From positions 3,658,001 to 3,722,000 of the forward strand of contig NZ_LT607409.1 of the NCBI RefSeq assembly GCF_900091505.1: a stretch of 64,000 bases of DNA, in the 5' to 3' direction. Every line of letters starts with the position of its first letter. Within the stretch, counting starts at the first letter, position 1. Positions 8,606-19,661 of this stretch are shown in pieces. This DNA comes from Micromonospora chokoriensis. GTDB lineage: Bacteria; Actinomycetota; Actinomycetes; Mycobacteriales; Micromonosporaceae. The position numbers and the translations under genes are program-made. Under the pieces are notes generated by a model. That model was not told the DNA's origin. It searched no databases and saw only the letters and a list, made by a program, of their open reading frames with translations.

Positions 8606-8668
8606 GCGCCCGACAGCTTCCGAGTCCTACGCGACCCGGCCGACCACCCCTTCTGCCTGCGAGGCTGA
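8606..8668 (+). pseudogene. VOC/glyoxalase-family C-terminal relic
   Basis: A 20-codon plus-strand stretch reading FRVLRDPADHPFCLRG then stop matches the typical C-terminal strand of VOC (glyoxalase/bleomycin-resistance) proteins, which end in DPxGHPFCL. The upstream part of the gene is absent, so this looks like a remnant beside the aldo/keto reductase relic. Nothing else is identified in 8669-8937. Confidence 0.4.
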
Positions 8669-8937
8669 CCGGCGTCACCGGCACCGCCGGCTGGCAACGC
8701 GCCACCGGCCCCGACCGGCGGAACCGTGTCGGCGGGGAGGCTGGGCATCTCTTGAGCTGAGAGGACAGCCTCGGCGCGGCGACCGGAGTCGCGTCGACCA
8801 GGCCGGTTGAGCGGGCGGACCCGGCGTCCACGCCGAGCCCGCCCGCCCATGTCAGTCCGCTTGTTCAGGTGCTCTCGTCCTCGACTGCGCCGACCCGCGC
8901 GCGCTCGACATGGTGTTCGGCGAGCGCGTGGTGGTCG

Positions 8938-10335
8938 TCAGGCGATGGGCGTGAGCCGGAATTGCTGGTTGGTCTGCCCGTGGCAGTCGTAGAGCTGGAT
9001 CTGGGCGCCGTTGGCGGTGCTCCAGACGTCCAGGCATCGTCCGGACTGCACGCCGCTGATGGTGCCGTTGGAGTTGACGTTCCACTGCTGGTTGGTCTGA
9101 CTGTGGCAGCTGTAGATCTGCACGGCGGCGCCGTTGCCGGAGCCTGCCGCGTCGAGGCACATGTTGCCGTACACCTGGAGTTGTTTGTTCGAGGTGTAGG
9201 TCCACTGCTGGTTGGTCTGCTTGTTGCAGCCGTAGAGCTGGACCCGGGTGCCGTTGGTGCGTGAGGCGTTGGGGACGTCGACGCACCGGCCGGACTGCGT
9301 GCCGACGATCTCGCTGGCGGTGCCGGGCGGGACGGTCGGCGTGGGCGTCGGCGTCGGCGGGTCGGTGGGGGTCGGCGTCGGCGTGGTCGGTGTCGAGGGC
9401 AGCAACGGGCACGTGCTGCGGTAGGTGACCACACCACTGTTGTCCAACAGCGGGCAGAGGAACTGGCTGTACCGGGCGTCGTTGTCGACGAACATCTTGA
9501 CGAACGGCAGCATCGTCCGGACCATCACCGGGTTCGATCGCCCGACCATGAATCCGTGGTCCGCCCCCGCGACCTCCAGGTAGACGCTCTCGGTCGTGGA
9601 CGGGAGGCTGTTGTACAGACCGGTGGCGTAGGACGGGGTGACCACCGTGTCCGCCTGGCCGGAGATGACCATCGTGGGCACCCGGTCGTTGGCCAGGTTC
9701 GACGACGGCGAGTACGGCGCGATCCCGACCACCGCCTTCAGCGACGAGCGTCGGATGGCAGCGCTCAGCGCGCCACCACCGCCCATGGAGTGACCGGCGA
9801 CGGCCAACCGGGTGGGGTCGACCCGGTCGCGTACCGGGCTCTGCTGGGTGAGGTAGTCCAGTGCGGCGAGCAACTGGGTGCCTCGGGCCGTGTCGAAGTC
9901 GTTGCGGCTGTTGGTCTCGATGCCGATCACGACAAAGCCGTGCGAGGCCAGCCACGGGCCCATCCAGGCCAGCTCGGCGGAGAACAACGCCGTGTACCCC
10001 GGCGAGATCGCGATGGCCCCGAAGGTGCCCTGGCTGGTGTCGGTCGGGTAGTAGATCCGGCCGCCGTTGAAGCCGTACCCGGTCGGGACACTGACCGACG
10101 TGTTGGCGAAGGGGCCGTTCACGGCGGTGACGCTGGTCCGGGTGGGGTCCGGGCCCCGCTGGTAGGGGTTGTCGGCGGCCGAGGCGGACCCGGTCGTCAT
10201 CGTCATGGTGAGCAGCCCGACCGCGGCGGCGAGCCCGACCGCGGCGAGCTTGAACAGTCGTCCCCGTCGGTCCGGCCGCACCGGCTCGGTAGCGGTAGGC
10301 CCAGAGGGCGGGGGGTGGTGCGCGTCGTTACGCAC
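8938..10335 (-). CDS. secreted polyester hydrolase (PET-hydrolase/cutinase-like) with CBM13
   Basis: This 465-residue protein has a signal peptide (cleavage near ASA-AD, residue 53), an alpha/beta-hydrolase domain (about 55-312), a Thr/Pro linker and a C-terminal ricin-type CBM13 (about 339-463). The catalytic domain closely resembles Thermobifida cutinases/PET hydrolases: GHSMGGG with Ser183, Asp229 (GQADTV), His260 (GADHG), oxyanion motif GYTA with Tyr114, and a C-terminal Cys294/Cys309 pair. The family hydrolyses cutin, aliphatic polyesters and sometimes PET. The CBM13 has three Cys/QxW-type repeats that bind sugars such as xylan. The start is GTG/ATG-type at 10335, with GGAGGT about 8 nt upstream. 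It lies downstream of, and in the same direction as, the xylanase. Confidence 0.9.
   Translation of the reverse strand: MRNDAHHPPPSGPTATEPVRPDRRGRLFKLAAVGLAAAVGLLTMTMTTGSASAADNPYQRGPDPTRTSVTAVNGPFANTSVSVPTGYGFNGGRIYYPTDTSQGTFGAIAISPGYTALFSAELAWMGPWLASHGFVVIGIETNSRNDFDTARGTQLLAALDYLTQQSPVRDRVDPTRLAVAGHSMGGGGALSAAIRRSSLKAVVGIAPYSPSSNLANDRVPTMVISGQADTVVTPSYATGLYNSLPSTTESVYLEVAGADHGFMVGRSNPVMVRTMLPFVKMFVDNDARYSQFLCPLLDNSGVVTYRSTCPLLPSTPTTPTPTPTDPPTPTPTPTVPPGTASEIVGTQSGRCVDVPNASRTNGTRVQLYGCNKQTNQQWTYTSNKQLQVYGNMCLDAAGSGNGAAVQIYSCHSQTNQQWNVNSNGTISGVQSGRCLDVWSTANGAQIQLYDCHGQTNQQFRLTPIA
8953..9313. repeat. 361-bp direct repeat, copy 1 (CBM13 coding)
   Basis: This segment and 11398-11758 are the same length and differ at about 12 positions by eye, all near the ends; more than 200 central bases are identical. 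Both encode the CBM13 domain, in the polyesterase and the xylanase respectively. Such identity, with identical synonymous codons, suggests recent domain shuffling or gene conversion. Confidence 0.9.
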
Positions 10336-10364
10336 TGTCGGTACCTCCTGGTGGTGGGGGAGCG

Positions 10365-10406
10365 AGGGGCGAGCGCGCTCGGCAGATGCCGGGCCCGCTC
10401 GCCCCT
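10365..10406 (-). terminator. terminator hairpin after the xylanase gene
   Basis: The arms AGGGGCGAGCG and CGCTCGCCCCT pair perfectly around a 20-nt loop that has its own CGGC/GCCG stem. It lies 17 nt past the xylanase stop and before the polyesterase start, so the two genes may be separate transcripts. Confidence 0.6.
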
Positions 10407-10422
10407 GGGTGCTCTCCGGTGG

Positions 10423-12996
<2,574 letters not shown>

Positions 12997-13148
12997 TCAG
13001 CTGAGTCGGCTTGAGCTACGTGACCAGCGGATAGAGGGTTGCGATGAGTAGGCCCGGTCGCCTGGGGGGAATCGGGGCGGACGCTGGGCGTGGCTGGACG
13101 GCGGGTGGTTCGGTGGTTGGTGTGGCACCTCCAGCGCGAAAACGATCA

Positions 13149-13162
13149 TGTTAACGTTCACA
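13149..13162. promoter_or_regulatory. LacI-type operator candidate upstream of the xylanase
   Basis: TGTTAACGTTCACA is a 14-bp near-palindrome centred on AACGTT (one asymmetric pair). It lies 276 bp before the xylanase start, in the 514-bp gap 12874-13387. LacI-family regulators of plant-polysaccharide genes bind sites of this shape. The distance to the start codon is long, so a long leader or a distant site is implied. Confidence 0.45.
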
Positions 13163-13335
13163 CTCATCGATGGCCTTCAGGCTGGCAGAAAATTCCAGGG
13201 ATATCAACCGGTAGTTTCGGGCCTGTTGCGATCAGGCGGCTGGGCTGCGGGTCGCTGGTCACGCAACGACAGGGACGCCTGACCTCGGGACGTGGTCAGG
13301 CGTCTGCCCTGCGCGGCGCCGCGACGCCGGATGCG

Positions 13336-13370
13336 CTCCGGCCCAGGACGCCGAACGCCCTGGGCCGGAG
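13336..13370 (-). terminator. terminator hairpin after the LPMO gene
   Basis: CTCCGGCCCAGG and CCTGGGCCGGAG pair perfectly (12 bp) around an 11-nt loop, 18 nt past the LPMO stop codon on the minus strand. Confidence 0.65.
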
Positions 13371-13387
13371 TGGTGCCGCGTCGCTGA

Positions 13388-14068
13388 TCAGGCGATTCTG
13401 ATGTCGCTGCACCACATGTAGGTCTGGTCCATGTGGGACGCCTTCCAGATCACGAACAGGATGTGGTTCCCGCTGCGTCCGGACGCCGAGACGTTGAACG
13501 AGATGTTCTGCGCCGGCGCGTACCGCCCGGTCGTCGCGACCAGGTCGAGGTTGCCCCAGCCGAGCTGCTGCGTGGCCGGGTTGAAGCCCTGCTTGGTGAC
13601 GTAGACCTGGAAGTAGTCAGCACCGTGGCTGGCCTGGTCGTACAGCTGGACCGTGAAGTTGCTGCTGACGGTCGTCGCCTTCCAGGCTCCCAGCTGGTTG
13701 AGGGAGTTGTTCCGGGAGAGGCCGTTGCTGCACAGCTGCCCGTTCGGGGTGCGGGCCTGGAACTGGCCGGCGAGGCCGTCGCGCAGCTGGCTCATCCAGT
13801 TCCACATGGTGTCGGGGTTGGACTGGAAGGCCTGGTAACACATCGGGTCCTGCTGCTGCATGGCCGGGTTCATGTGCTGGTTGCCCCAGGTCTTCCAGCA
13901 CTGATAGGCCCGACTCGCCGGGTTGATGATGGTGCCGTGAGCCTGGGCGGCTCCGGTGAACGGCAGCGTGCCGACCACCATCGCGAACAGCAGGACGAGC
14001 GCTTGGAGCGACCGGCGGATGGTGGACCGGGACGGTCCGCCGGATTGACCTAACTGGTGTGAACGCAC
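13388..14068 (-). CDS. AA10 lytic polysaccharide monooxygenase
   Basis: This 226-residue protein has a signal peptide that should be cut after AQA, exposing His44 (AQA-HGTIINP) as the N-terminal copper ligand. His148 (YDQASHGADYF) supplies the second histidine-brace ligand, and Cys pairs are present. AA10 LPMOs oxidatively cleave crystalline cellulose or chitin. This one is single-domain, without a CBM, and sits beside a xylanase, which favours plant biomass as substrate. The start is GTG 14068, with GGAGG 7 nt upstream. A CebR-like operator 31 bp upstream suggests cellobiose-responsive repression. Confidence 0.93.
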   Translation of the reverse strand: MRSHQLGQSGGPSRSTIRRSLQALVLLFAMVVGTLPFTGAAQAHGTIINPASRAYQCWKTWGNQHMNPAMQQQDPMCYQAFQSNPDTMWNWMSQLRDGLAGQFQARTPNGQLCSNGLSRNNSLNQLGAWKATTVSSNFTVQLYDQASHGADYFQVYVTKQGFNPATQQLGWGNLDLVATTGRYAPAQNISFNVSASGRSGNHILFVIWKASHMDQTYMWCSDIRIA

Positions 14069-14098
14069 TGTTCATCCTCCGTTCGTTGGTGCGGGGGG

Positions 14099-14112
14099 TG
14101 GGAACGCTCCCA
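14099..14112. promoter_or_regulatory. CebR/CelR-type operator
   Basis: TGGGAACGCTCCCA matches the TGGGAGCGCTCCCA palindrome known for the LacI-family repressors CebR (Streptomyces) and CelR (Thermobifida) at 13 of 14 positions. It sits 31 bp before the LPMO start and downstream of an AT-rich stretch (14124-14160) that may hold the promoter. Repression relieved by cellobiose is the expected behaviour. The rest of 14113-14342 shows no gene. Confidence 0.7.
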
Positions 14113-14342
14113 AGGCCACTGTTGCATTAACAGATGTAAATATCAATGTTGATCTGTCTATAGTCGGATGTGGATCGAGCTGTCCGTAATCGTCGGATCA
14201 ATGACGGGTCTGCGCGCGGTGGTCCGCAGGTGCGGCGTCGCCCGCGCAGGCATCACCGCAGCGTCCGGACGGTCGGCCCGCCGTCTGGTGCTCCACGTCC
14301 GGTGGCCGGTCGTGTGCGGGAGCGACGCCCTGCGCGGCGTGG

Positions 14343-14924
14343 TCAGAGTCCGGCTGCCGCGTCATACCGGCGACGCTGGTCGGCCATCTCTGCGGCCGTC
14401 AGGGCCTCCTCCTGCGCCACCGTCGCGTACTTGGGCGGGAACATCTGCCGCAGCCGGTCGATGAACCTGACGTCCTCGGTCGCCTCGACCACCTGAATGC
14501 CCGGAGGGTCGGAGGACATGTCCATGATCACCGGACCGGCCAGCTTGACGGCCACGTCCCACGGGCGCTTCCGCTCGGCGACCCCGCAGAGGTGGAAGCC
14601 GTAGACCGTCTGCACGTCGGCGAGCGTGGTCACGTCGGCCGGCTCGTAACCGTAGACGCGGACGCCGCAGATCACCGGCGGCTTCTCCTCCCCGGCGGCC
14701 ACCTGCTGGGCGCCGTGCCCGGCATGGTTGTGCTGCCCTGGGTCCGCCCGTTCGAGTGTCGTACGCATCCGGGCCACGATCTGCGCCTGTAGATCCGCCG
14801 GCTCCGCCTTCGAGTCGGAGCGGTTGAGTAGCACGGCCGCGCCGGCCGACGTCGCCAGCAGGATCACCGCCACCCACACCAGGCGGTGTCGGTACCACCC
14901 CGCGAAGCTCTCTCGGGAAATCAT
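14343..14924 (-). CDS. membrane-anchored protein, unknown function
   Basis: This 193-residue protein has one N-terminal transmembrane segment (LVWVAVILLATSAGAAVLL, residues 14-33) and an extracytoplasmic domain. A His-rich stretch (GQHNHAGHG) precedes a region with two cysteines (VICGVRVYGYEP and GFHLCGVAE) that may form a disulfide. The start is ATG 14924, with GAGGTGA about 9 nt upstream. No family is recognised. It is not obviously linked to the LPMO gene, which reads the same way 275 bp downstream. Confidence 0.75.
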   Translation of the reverse strand: MISRESFAGWYRHRLVWVAVILLATSAGAAVLLNRSDSKAEPADLQAQIVARMRTTLERADPGQHNHAGHGAQQVAAGEEKPPVICGVRVYGYEPADVTTLADVQTVYGFHLCGVAERKRPWDVAVKLAGPVIMDMSSDPPGIQVVEATEDVRFIDRLRQMFPPKYATVAQEEALTAAEMADQRRRYDAAAGL

Positions 14925-15245
14925 GACTGCTTCTCACCTCGTCGCCGGTTCTGATGCGCTGGCAGGCCGAATCGGACGCGGCCGGCGGGTGGGACATCGA
15001 GCGCGTCGGCCGCCGGGGACACGTGCCGGGGGTGCGAGCGGCGGCGGGCGAGGTTGCCTGCCGGCAGGACGCCCGTCGTCGTGGAGATGGCCCGGCGGCG
15101 CGGCAGGCGAGCGCCTGCCCAAGCGGCGCACTGCCGGCACTGCGATGCTCCCGTTGCATGCCGTTCCCAGCGCGGTTGCCCCCGCGCTGCGGCGATATGA
15201 GCCATTCCACCACGTCTGAAGGCGTTCTCGCAACATCGACCAGCG

Positions 15246-15365
15246 TCAGTGTTGGCGCAGCCGGACCTCCCTCGCCGAGGGCGGTCCGCGCGACACCGGC
15301 TCGGGGAAGGCCCCGGTCGGTGGTGACGGCCACAGCCTCGATAACTGGTTGGCCGAATCCGTCAT
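15246..15365 (-). CDS. 39-codon ORF starting on the palindrome, possible relic or leader peptide
   Basis: An ATG whose A is the last base of the palindrome opens a 39-codon minus-strand frame beginning MTDSANQLSRLW. The geometry is identical to the GntR gene at 26701, where the ATG also begins on the last base of its palindrome. It has no Shine-Dalgarno sequence, so it would be leaderless. It may be the stump of a deleted target gene, a small peptide or chance. Confidence 0.2.
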   Translation of the reverse strand: MTDSANQLSRLWPSPPTGAFPEPVSRGPPSAREVRLRQH

Positions 15366-15378
15366 GCAATATATTGCA
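15365..15378. promoter_or_regulatory. GntR-type operator candidate, perfect palindrome
   Basis: TGCAATATATTGCA is a perfect 14-bp palindrome, AT-rich in a GC-rich genome. Near-identical sites lie at 18781 and 26688. It is 254 bp before the SARP start and could control that gene or the small divergent frame. Confidence 0.6.
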
Positions 15379-15631
15379 CGACGGAGCTGTTCAGCTGGTG
15401 AGGGAGGCCGGCCCGAGGGAGAGGGAGCGGACGGCGGCCCGGACGGGTGCGCCGCATGTGATCCGCGCCATGAACGGCCCGTTCAGCCCAGGGTTACGCC
15501 TTTCGAATGTGTCACGCCGAACGGCGGGCTGGGCGCGCCCAGCCGAGATCGACACCAGCCGTCGGTGTGCCGGGTGGCCCGGAAGATCGCACGACAGTTC
15601 CCAGGTGGACGGACGTAGAAAGGTGGGCATC

Positions 15632-18541
15632 GTGACCGTCACCCACGACGAGACACCACTGCTCTTCGGCGTGCTCGGGCCCGTGCGGGTGTGGCGCCAG
15701 GGCGACGAGGTGGATCTTGGCCCTCGCCAACAACGTCTGATCCTGGGTCTGCTGCTGGCCAACGCCGGGCAACCCGTCAGTGTCGGCGAGATCATCGAAG
15801 TGGTGTGGGGGCAGCGTCCGCCGCAGAGCGCCATGAACGTCGTGCACCGGTACGTGGGCGCACTGCGGCGTCTGTTCGAGCCCGGTCTTCCGGCGAGATC
15901 CGGCGGGCGATGGCTGCTGGGCGACGCCGCCGGATATCGGATGCAGGTCGACGCCGGCAACCTGGACCTGCTGAGACTGCGCTCCCTTGCCGACCAGGCC
16001 AGGTCGGACGAGGGCGCCGGACGGTTCGCCGAGGCGATGTCGGTCTACGAGGAGGCGCTCGGCCTGTGGCGTGGTCCGTGCGGCGGGGCGTCGAAGCTCG
16101 GCGCCAACGATCACCTCGCGTTCAGCGTCGTCGACCATGAGTGCGCGGACCTGGCCCGCGAGGCCACCTCGCTGGCACTGCGGCTGGACCGCGCCCGGTC
16201 AGTCCTTCCCGTGTTGCGCTGCGTGGCGGACCACCGTCCGTGGGACGAGGCACTACAGGCTCAGCTCCTCCTCGCGTTGTCCGCCGACGGGCAGCAGGCC
16301 GAGGCCATCGCGCTGTTCCAGAATGTCCGCCGTCGACTCGCCGAGGAGCTGGGCGTGGATCCGGGGGAGGAGTTCCGCGAGGCGTATCAGGTGGTGCTGC
16401 GGCAGAACGCCGCCGGAACCACCGCGCCGGTCACCGACGAGCCCTCGTCTCCGAGCCCACACGCGGGCCGGATGCAGGTCGCCCGTGCACCGTCGCTCAC
16501 CGAGGTGCTGCCCGCCCAGTTGCCGGCCGACCTTCCGCACTTCACCGGCCGGGACGACGCGCAGCGCCGCACCCTCAGCCTGGTCAACGGTCACGTGTTG
16601 ACGCAGACGTCGATGCCGGTGCTCGCCATCGACGGAATCCCCGGCATCGGGAAGACCTCCCTCGCCATCCACCTCGCCCACCAGTTGGCCGACGCGTACC
16701 CGGACGGGCAGTTGTACGTCGATCTTCAGGGCTTCGACCCCGACCAGTCCCTGCTGCATCCCACCGAAGCCCTTCAGGGCTTCCTCAATGCGCTCGGCGT
16801 CGCGGACGCCGACATGCCGGCGAGCCAGCACGCCCGCTCCGGCCTGTATCGCAGTGTCCTGGCCAGCCGCCGGATCCTCGTCGTGCTGGACAACGCCCAC
16901 AGCGTCGAGCAGGTACGTTCCCTGCTGCCGGGCGCTCCCGGCTGCCTGGTGCTGGTGACCAGCCGCAAGCGCCTCACCGGGCTGGCCACGGCGCACGGCG
17001 CCCACCTGATGACGCTCGACGTCCTGTCGCAGGAGGACGCGCGAAGCTTCCTGACCGCACGGATCGGGACGGCCCGAACATCAGCGGACCTGCCGGCCCT
17101 GGACGAGATCATCGAACGCTGCGGGGGGCTCCCGCTGGCGCTCGCCGTGGTCGCCGGCCGGGCCCTGTCCCATCCGGATCACGCGCTGAGCGCCATCGCC
17201 CGGGAACTGCGAGACGCCCAGGGCAGCCTGGACGGCTTCTCCGACATGAGCAACGACATCCGGGCGATCTTCTCGTGGTCGTACCGAATGCTCGGTGCCC
17301 GTGCGGCCCGTATGTTCCGGCTGCTGTCGCTCCAGCCCGTTCCGGACGTCACGGTTCCCGCGATGGCCAGCCTCGCCGGTGTGCCAGTGGCCGAGGCGCG
17401 GCTGCTCGTCGGCGAACTGGTGGGCACCGGGCTGATCGTCGAACACACACCGGGCCGCTTCACCACGCACGACCTCGTCTGGGCATACGCGCGAGAGTTG
17501 GTCCACCTGCAGGAGGACGACGAGGCCAGGGAGCAGGCATCGCGCCGGATCGTCCAGCACTACCAGCAGACGGCGTATGCCGCCAGCCGGCTACTGGCCC
17601 CCGGGCAGGCGCTGGACCCGCCGAAGGCGATGGACACGGTGGCCGTCGGACAGGTGGACGACGCCACGGAGGCGGTCGCGTGGCTGAACGCCGAACGACA
17701 CGTCCTCAAGGCAGTGGTCCACCGCCAGATCGAAGACGGGGACGCGGCGTCGGCCTGGCAGTTGGCGACGAGCCTGCGGATCTTCTACCAGCGCGAGGGC
17801 TGGTGGCAGGACTGGGCCACTGTCGCACGGGCATGTCTGCGGGCGGTCACCACCGCCGGGGACGCCATCGGCCGTGCGCGGATGGTGCACAGTCTTGCCG
17901 GCGCCGAACGTGCGCTGGGTGACGACGACACCGCCGCGCGTCTCCTGCGGCAGGCTCTGGACCTCTACAGCGGGCTGGACCGCCGGTCGGAGCAGGCGTT
18001 GGTGTACCGCGATCTCGGTCAGGTCAGCTCGACGCAGGAGAACTACCGTGATGCCGTGGCCTACCACGAGCGGGCTCTGCGCCTCGTCGAGTCGTTGGAC
18101 GATCTGCCCAACCAGGTGTCCGTCCTGTGCGGTCTCGCCACCGCGTACTCCGGTCTCGGCCGGCACGACGCGAGCACGGACCTGGTCGGGCGGGCCCTGT
18201 CGATCGCCGAGGCGCTCGGTGACCTCGACGGCCAGGGGCTGTGTCACGAGACCCTGGCCCACTGTCGCCGCGCCGCTGGTGACCTTCCCGCCGCACTGGT
18301 GGGCATGAAGCGCGCGGCTGCCGTCTACCGGCAGGTCGGGTCGCGCATGGACAGGGTCGCGTGTCTGGTGCGCCTCGGCGACATCGCGGTGGTGGTGGAC
18401 GACCGGGTCGGCGCCCGTGAGGCGTGGCAGGAGGCACGTGATCTGGTTCGTCATCTCAGCGTGCCGCAGGCGGCCGACATCCGCGATCGCCTGGAACGCC
18501 TCGATGCGGATACGGCGGCCCGCGCCCCGGTCGGGCGCTGA
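15632..18541 (+). CDS. AfsR/SARP-family regulator with NB-ARC and TPR domains
   Basis: This 969-residue protein has the AfsR layout: an OmpR-type winged helix (about 8-95, LGPVRVWRQGDEVDLGPRQQRLILGLLL), a BTAD domain (about 100-250), an NB-ARC ATPase with Walker A GIPGIGKTS (from 335) and Walker-B-like ILVVLDNAH, then TPR repeats to the end. SARPs activate antibiotic-pathway promoters by binding heptamer repeats. The start is GTG 15632, with GAAAGGTGGG 5-8 nt upstream; GTG 15605 is an alternative. It may be a global regulator rather than part of the distant PKS cluster. A GntR-type palindrome lies upstream. Confidence 0.9.
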   Translation: MTVTHDETPLLFGVLGPVRVWRQGDEVDLGPRQQRLILGLLLANAGQPVSVGEIIEVVWGQRPPQSAMNVVHRYVGALRRLFEPGLPARSGGRWLLGDAAGYRMQVDAGNLDLLRLRSLADQARSDEGAGRFAEAMSVYEEALGLWRGPCGGASKLGANDHLAFSVVDHECADLAREATSLALRLDRARSVLPVLRCVADHRPWDEALQAQLLLALSADGQQAEAIALFQNVRRRLAEELGVDPGEEFREAYQVVLRQNAAGTTAPVTDEPSSPSPHAGRMQVARAPSLTEVLPAQLPADLPHFTGRDDAQRRTLSLVNGHVLTQTSMPVLAIDGIPGIGKTSLAIHLAHQLADAYPDGQLYVDLQGFDPDQSLLHPTEALQGFLNALGVADADMPASQHARSGLYRSVLASRRILVVLDNAHSVEQVRSLLPGAPGCLVLVTSRKRLTGLATAHGAHLMTLDVLSQEDARSFLTARIGTARTSADLPALDEIIERCGGLPLALAVVAGRALSHPDHALSAIARELRDAQGSLDGFSDMSNDIRAIFSWSYRMLGARAARMFRLLSLQPVPDVTVPAMASLAGVPVAEARLLVGELVGTGLIVEHTPGRFTTHDLVWAYARELVHLQEDDEAREQASRRIVQHYQQTAYAASRLLAPGQALDPPKAMDTVAVGQVDDATEAVAWLNAERHVLKAVVHRQIEDGDAASAWQLATSLRIFYQREGWWQDWATVARACLRAVTTAGDAIGRARMVHSLAGAERALGDDDTAARLLRQALDLYSGLDRRSEQALVYRDLGQVSSTQENYRDAVAYHERALRLVESLDDLPNQVSVLCGLATAYSGLGRHDASTDLVGRALSIAEALGDLDGQGLCHETLAHCRRAAGDLPAALVGMKRAAAVYRQVGSRMDRVACLVRLGDIAVVVDDRVGAREAWQEARDLVRHLSVPQAADIRDRLERLDADTAARAPVGR

Positions 18542-18762
18542 ACTTCACGGCTGCGCTTCCGTCGTTCGAGGTATGGATGGAAGGGGTGACGCTCCCGTCG
18601 CTCTGGAACGGAACGGCACCGGGCGCGACCCGGACGGTCGTGCCGATGGCGGACATCCTGACCTTCCAGTTCGACGCCGCCCGGCGAAGGGGCCGGAGTC
18701 TTGCCGGCGCTTTCGGCCGTTTTTCCGTCGAGGGAGTGGCCGGTCACACGGTCTGAGCTTCC

Positions 18763-18794
18763 TTGTTGCCATACGTTGCATGCAATATACTGCA
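18763..18794 (+). promoter_or_regulatory. promoter with two abutting GntR-type operators
   Basis: TTGTTG (18763-18768), a 17-bp spacer and TATACT (18786-18791) form a good vegetative-type promoter. Two 14-bp sites overlap it back to back: TGCCATACGTTGCA (18767-18780, 11 of 14 matches to the palindrome) and TGCAATATACTGCA (18781-18794, 13 of 14). A bound repressor would block the promoter. It should drive the hydrolase at 18870 and probably the TRIC and amidohydrolase genes. Confidence 0.65.
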
Positions 18795-18869
18795 CATCGG
18801 CCGGCGGTCGCCGGTTCGCACAGGACCCCGCCCGGGCTGAGCCGGTGCGGCGACGGAAGGGGAAACCCC

Positions 18870-19577
18870 ATGAGCACCAACGGTCGAGGAATCGAGAACG
18901 TCGTGCTCGTACATGGCGCGTTCGCCGACGGTTCGGCCTGGCGTGGCGTGTACGACAAGCTGACGACCCTGGGCTACCGGGTCACGATCGTGCAGAACCC
19001 GCTCACCTCGCTGGAGGACGACGTCGCGGCGACCACGCGGGTGCTCGACCGGCAGAACGGCCCGACGATCCTCGTCGGCCACTCCTGGGGCGGCACGGTC
19101 ATCACCGAGGCGGGAGTTCACCCGACCGTCGCCGGACTGGTCTACGTGTCCGCGCTGGCACCGGACGCGGGCGAGACCACCGCCCAGCAGTACGAGGGAT
19201 TCGGCCCGACACCCGACTTCGTCATCGACGTCGCCGAGGACGGATACGGGTTCCTCAACCCCGACACGTTCAAGGCCGGGTTCGCCGCGGATGCCAGCGA
19301 CGCCGACGCCGCCTTCCTGCGTGACTCGCAGGTGCCGGTCAACATGGCGGCCTTCTCGACGCCGGTGAAGAACGCCGCCTGGCGCGACAAGCCGAGCTGG
19401 GCTGTCATCGCGACCGACGACCGGGCCTTCGACCAGGCGATGCTGCAGCACATGGCCACGCGCATCAACGCGAAGATCACCAACGTCGCCGCCAGTCACG
19501 CCCTCTTCGCGACGCAGCCCGGCGTCGTCTCCGACGTGATCGTCACCGCCGCGCAGAGCGCCGGCGGCGCTCGCTGA
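18870..19577 (+). CDS. alpha/beta hydrolase (EstC-like)
   Basis: This 235-residue hydrolase has the HGAFADGSAW oxyanion motif, nucleophile elbow GHSWGG (GHSxG) and a C-terminal catalytic His (AASHALFATQP). It is a paralog of the 7417-8166 gene and of the many actinobacterial salicylate-esterase-like proteins. The start is ATG 18870, preceded by GGAAGGGG at about 7 nt; the upstream part of the frame is spurious. It is the first gene after the palindrome-containing promoter, with the TRIC gene 84 bp further on. Confidence 0.87.
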   Translation: MSTNGRGIENVVLVHGAFADGSAWRGVYDKLTTLGYRVTIVQNPLTSLEDDVAATTRVLDRQNGPTILVGHSWGGTVITEAGVHPTVAGLVYVSALAPDAGETTAQQYEGFGPTPDFVIDVAEDGYGFLNPDTFKAGFAADASDADAAFLRDSQVPVNMAAFSTPVKNAAWRDKPSWAVIATDDRAFDQAMLQHMATRINAKITNVAASHALFATQPGVVSDVIVTAAQSAGGAR

Positions 19578-19661
19578 CGCACCACCATCCCCGATCCAGG
19601 GCCGGCCCGCACCTGCCTAGCAGCGCGAGCCGGCCCCGAGCTACCCGGAGCGTGACGCCGC

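Larger units (their letters stand above)
14925..15631. other. 707-bp non-coding region before the SARP gene
   Basis: No convincing gene is present. A plus-strand frame runs through from 14954 into the SARP gene, but its translation is low-complexity Arg/Pro/Ala sequence with no family resemblance. The main landmark is the palindrome at 15365, with a 39-codon minus-strand ORF starting on it. Confidence 0.6.

Noticed and set aside
14954..15631. 226-codon in-frame extension upstream of the SARP gene
   Set aside because: Composition is Arg/Ser/Ala low complexity, it covers the palindrome, and a good GTG with ribosome site exists at 15632.
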